Below are positions 4,403-7,377 of a stretch of 7,377 nt of DNA, piece after piece. The notes below the pieces were generated by a model. That model saw only the letters and a program-made list of their open reading frames with translations. It was not told the DNA's origin and made no database searches. Source of the stretch: Desulfobacula sp. (GTDB taxonomy: Bacteria > Desulfobacterota > Desulfobacteria > Desulfobacterales > Desulfobacteraceae); the NCBI GenBank assembly GCA_027858355.1, contig JAQICW010000052.1, positions 1 through 7,377 of the forward strand, given 5' to 3'. Position numbers and translations under genes: made by a program. Numbering within the stretch: position 1 is the first letter of the stretch; the number at the start of each line of letters is the position of its first letter.

Positions 4403-7314
4403 TGGATCAAAACGCCATATCAGATAAATCCTGGGTGCATTCAACGCTACATAATAACACTTGCAAGGTACTTGAAGAACAGGTTTTATGGGGAAAGGCG
4501 GTCTGCAGAATCTGGCTGCCCTCAAGTGATGCTGTTGTCAAAGTGCCAAAAGAAAGTCTCCAAGCAATTAATCTGGTTCCGGATCCTGAAATTGAAACAG
4601 CCAGGATTTGTTATGTTGCATCTGCAGCCAAAGTCGCAGATGTTCTGGAAACTTCAGTTGCCAGGGAAGATGGACCGGTTCTTCTGGCGCCGATGGATTC
4701 AAAAGTCATCCCTTTGCCCCATCAGATTCATGCCTTGTCCAGGGCTATTACAAATGACCGGGTAAGATATCTTCTTGCGGATGAAGTGGGACTTGGAAAA
4801 ACCATTGAAGCTGGTTTAATCCTGCGGGAACTGAAGCTGAGAGGCCTTGTTAAAAGAACCCTCGTCGTATCTCCAAAAGGAATCGCCACCCAGTGGATCA
4901 GTGAAATGCAGACCCACTTTAATGAACGGTTTGAGATGATCCTTGGAGAAGATTTAAAAACCCTCCAGCGAATTTCAGAAACCAGAGGCGGTCAGGAATC
5001 GATATCAATTGCAACACCCTGGACGTTATTTGACCAGGTAGTGGTTTCTCTTGACTCAGTCAAACCCATGGACCGGCGCCAAGGGTGGTCAGAAGAAAAG
5101 ATTAAAGAATATAACAATACGCGGTTTGAAAACCTTGTTACGGCCGGATGGGACCTGATCATTGTGGATGAAGCCCATCGTCTGGGCGGCAGCACGGATC
5201 TGGTGGCCCGGTATAAACTGGGGAAAGGCCTTGCAGAAGCTGCCCCATATTTTCTACTGCTGTCAGCCACCCCTCATCAGGGAAAAACAGATGCATTTCA
5301 CAGGTTGATTGGCCTTTTAGATGAAAACACCTTCCCGGATATTGAAAGTATCACCCGGGATCGGGTGGCACCATTTGTTATCCGGACTGAAAAACGAAAT
5401 GCAGTGGATGCTGATGGGAATTCTCTATTTAAACCCCGACGTACCCTGATGTTTCCGGTCCGGTGGGAACCCCGCCACCATCTCCAGGAACAATTGTATG
5501 ATGCGGTAACCGATTATGTCCGGGAAGGTTACAACCAGGCCATTCTGGAAGAAAACCGACACATCGGATTTCTTATGATTTTGATGCAGCGCCTCGTGGT
5601 TTCAAGCACACGGGCCATCAGAACGACACTGGAAAAAAGGCTTGCCATTGTTCAGGATAAATTTTCGAACCTTGAAAATATAAACCACCCAAGTATCCCG
5701 GATATGGATCCGGAAACCATTCACGACCTCGATGCCCAGGAGCTCCTGGATGAACTGATATCAAGCCGAATGACAGCATTGGAAAATGAAGCAAGCCAAG
5801 TTGAGCTTTTGTTGAAAGCGGCCAGAGAGTCTGAACAGTCAGGAGCCGATGCTAAGGCAGAGGGGCTCATTGACTGGATTTATAGACTCCAGTCTGAGGA
5901 GAATGAATCTGACCTAAAGGTCCTGATATTCACAGAATTCATCCCTACTCAGCAGATGCTCCATGAATTTTTGGAAGATAGGGGATTTTCTGTATGCATC
6001 CTGAATGGATCCATGGATATGGCCTTAAGAAAACAAGCCCAGGAAACCTTTAGAGATACCACCCGTATCCTTATTTCTACGGATGCTGGCGGAGAGGGCT
6101 TGAACCTTCAGTTCTGCCATGTGATTATCAATTATGATCTGCCTTGGAATCCCATGCGGATAGAACAAAGGATCGGCAGGGTTGACCGGATCGGGCAGCC
6201 AAAAGTTGTTCGGGCCATTAATTTTGTGTTTGAAGATTCTGTGGAATTCAGGGTTCGCGAGGCCTTGGAACAAAAATTATCTATTATCTATGAAGAATTC
6301 GGTATTGATAAAACCGGAGATATTCTGGATTCGGCAAAAGCTGGGGAAATCTTCGAAGATATCTTTACATCTGCCCTACTCAATCCTGAAAAGATTGATT
6401 CAACCATTGATCACACTATGGCAGAAATGAAAACCCAAATGGATGCGATTCGGGAAGTCTCAGCTGTTTATTCTATTTCTGAAAAATTGGATATAGATGC
6501 TGCTCAACGGTTACGAGGCCACCCCCTTCCCTTTTGGATCGAAAAAATGGTGCTGTCCTACCTGGCGGCAAGCGGCGGCAAATTCATCAAAAAAAAAGCC
6601 TGGTGGGAACTAAACTGGCCGGATAATACCATTATTAAAAAAGCCGTCTTCAACTCAAATGATGCGATCACTTATTCCGGAACAACCCTTTTGAATCTTG
6701 AGGATCCTAAAGTCAAAGGCATTGCTGTTCAGATTCCGCAGATTTTAAAATCCACACCCATACCCTGTGTTGAAATTGATGATCTCCCCATCAATCTTGA
6801 AGGAGCCTGGGGACTTTTTGAAATCAGGATATCGACAACAGTAAATTTCCAAAATTCCAAGATAAGGATCCCATTCTTACGCAAAGGTTTTATTAGTGTA
6901 TTTTCAACTCCTGAAGGGAAAATTTATTTACCCACTGCAAGACATATCTGGGACACTTTGTCCCAAAATGAGCCTTCATTTAAGGGTATTTTATCTCCTG
7001 AATCCTCCATTAAAACATTTGATCAACTTGAAAAGGTTGCCGAGGATGTGGGTCAGGAGATTTTTAATGGGTTACAGCAGGATCACTTGAATGCCATTGA
7101 GAAAGAACGGAAAAGAGGAGAATACTTCTATCAGTCCCGGCAAAAAGCCATTGAATTAATAGGGCTTCCAGAGGTCAGACAATATCGGTTGAGGCATCTT
7201 GAAAAGGAAAAATCAGAATGGAAAGCGGATTTAAAAACAGCCGCTTCTGTCATCCCTGAAATTAGACCTTTGTTGTTATTAAATATTGGTAAGAAAGGTG
7301 GCCCTGATGAGTAA
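4402..7314 (+). CDS. SNF2/RapA-like superfamily 2 helicase of a defence-locus type
   Basis: DNA-dependent ATPase/translocase of 970 residues. Numbering here is from the alternative GTG at 4399, which lies in frame just before the ATG at 4402; both overlap the ligase stop TGA and I favour ATG. Motifs: PHQIHAL (107-113); Walker A DEVGLGKT (128-135, K134); VVSPKG for motif Ia (156-161); DEAH (257-260); LLSATPHQGK (287-296); helicase C-terminal half from about 505 with LIFTEF (509-514), motif V STDAGGEGLNLQ (560-571) and motif VI RIEQRIGRVDRIGQ (587-600) with its arginine fingers. DEVGLGKTIEAGLILREL is RapA/DrmD-like. Residues 400-500 form a charged, probably helical insert between the two RecA lobes. 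Residues about 605-970 match nothing I can name. The length and build are like DISARM DrmD and Hma-type helicases. The second RecA lobe looks intact, so it should be active. Confidence 0.88.
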   Translation: MDQNAISDKSWVHSTLHNNTCKVLEEQVLWGKAVCRIWLPSSDAVVKVPKESLQAINLVPDPEIETARICYVASAAKVADVLETSVAREDGPVLLAPMDSKVIPLPHQIHALSRAITNDRVRYLLADEVGLGKTIEAGLILRELKLRGLVKRTLVVSPKGIATQWISEMQTHFNERFEMILGEDLKTLQRISETRGGQESISIATPWTLFDQVVVSLDSVKPMDRRQGWSEEKIKEYNNTRFENLVTAGWDLIIVDEAHRLGGSTDLVARYKLGKGLAEAAPYFLLLSATPHQGKTDAFHRLIGLLDENTFPDIESITRDRVAPFVIRTEKRNAVDADGNSLFKPRRTLMFPVRWEPRHHLQEQLYDAVTDYVREGYNQAILEENRHIGFLMILMQRLVVSSTRAIRTTLEKRLAIVQDKFSNLENINHPSIPDMDPETIHDLDAQELLDELISSRMTALENEASQVELLLKAARESEQSGADAKAEGLIDWIYRLQSEENESDLKVLIFTEFIPTQQMLHEFLEDRGFSVCILNGSMDMALRKQAQETFRDTTRILISTDAGGEGLNLQFCHVIINYDLPWNPMRIEQRIGRVDRIGQPKVVRAINFVFEDSVEFRVREALEQKLSIIYEEFGIDKTGDILDSAKAGEIFEDIFTSALLNPEKIDSTIDHTMAEMKTQMDAIREVSAVYSISEKLDIDAAQRLRGHPLPFWIEKMVLSYLAASGGKFIKKKAWWELNWPDNTIIKKAVFNSNDAITYSGTTLLNLEDPKVKGIAVQIPQILKSTPIPCVEIDDLPINLEGAWGLFEIRISTTVNFQNSKIRIPFLRKGFISVFSTPEGKIYLPTARHIWDTLSQNEPSFKGILSPESSIKTFDQLEKVAEDVGQEIFNGLQQDHLNAIEKERKRGEYFYQSRQKAIELIGLPEVRQYRLRHLEKEKSEWKADLKTAASVIPEIRPLLLLNIGKKGGPDE

Positions 7315-7336
7315 GCAGGATAACTGGAGAGATTAA
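7307..7336 (+). pseudogene. Nine-codon coupled start (MSKQDNWRD), possible broken or cut-off gene
   Basis: An ATG at 7307 overlaps the helicase stop through ATGAGTAA, the same 8-base junction used between the ATPase and PIN genes. A purine-rich AAAGGTGG lies just upstream (about 7295-7302) as a ribosome binding site. The frame reads MSKQDNWRD and stops with TAA at 7334. This could be the remnant of a lost downstream gene, a frameshifted gene whose body lies outside the window, or chance. The remaining 41 bases hold no feature I can support. Confidence 0.25.
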
Positions 7337-7377
7337 ATACTTGTCCGTTTTGCTCCTCATGTTAACAAATAAATCTT

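Noticed and set aside
2..7314. A complete DISARM or BREX system
   Set aside because: There is no DrmA, DrmB (DUF1998), DrmC, PglZ or BrxC-like gene in the window. Only the methyltransferase and helicase overlap with DISARM parts, so a full system cannot be claimed from this sequence.
7333..7365. Short frame with a CPFCSSC pattern at the window end
   Set aside because: It is only about ten codons between stops, with no start codon or ribosome site, so the cysteine spacing is probably chance.

Overview
This is a bacterial window of about 45% GC in the parts I sampled. It holds five genes, all on the + strand, and almost no spare DNA. Codon use and Shine-Dalgarno-type starts suggest a Gram-negative bacterium. 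The overall feel is compatible with Desulfobacterota, but that is a weak guess because no taxonomic marker is present.

Layout: (1) Bases 2-1672 are the C-terminal part of a large DNA methyltransferase whose 5' end lies outside the window. It carries a DPPF catalytic motif and a long, distinctive C-terminal extension. (2) A 99-bp intergenic region (1673-1771) holds a perfect 10-bp inverted repeat, a third near-copy of the same 10-mer, a possible extended -10 promoter and a strong ribosome binding site. (3) Four genes then follow in a tightly coupled run in which every gene overlaps the next: a DUF3696-type AAA/ABC-like ATPase (1772-3184), a PIN-fold nuclease (3177-3716), a single-domain Rnl2-like RNA ligase (3713-4402) and a SNF2/RapA-like helicase (4402-7314). 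(4) The last 63 bp contain the start of what looks like another coupled frame. It stops after nine codons.

This looks like a defence island or operon. Methyltransferase plus SNF2-type helicase is the core seen in DISARM-like and Hma-like (helicase, methylase, ATPase) systems. The ATPase-PIN-RNA ligase block sits between those two core genes, as an embedded cassette would. My inferred model is that the methyltransferase and helicase handle modification and recognition or translocation of foreign DNA. The ATPase would be the sensor or switch for the PIN ribonuclease. The RNA ligase could rejoin PIN-cut RNA, since both families classically use 5'-phosphate/3'-hydroxyl ends. Family calls rest on motifs seen directly; the system-level role is inference.

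Other notable points are a sharp GC step inside the methyltransferase gene (about one third GC before about 550, over one half after about 900) and the operator-like repeats just ahead of the nuclease-containing block. I saw no rRNA, tRNA, CRISPR array, insertion sequence or attachment site.
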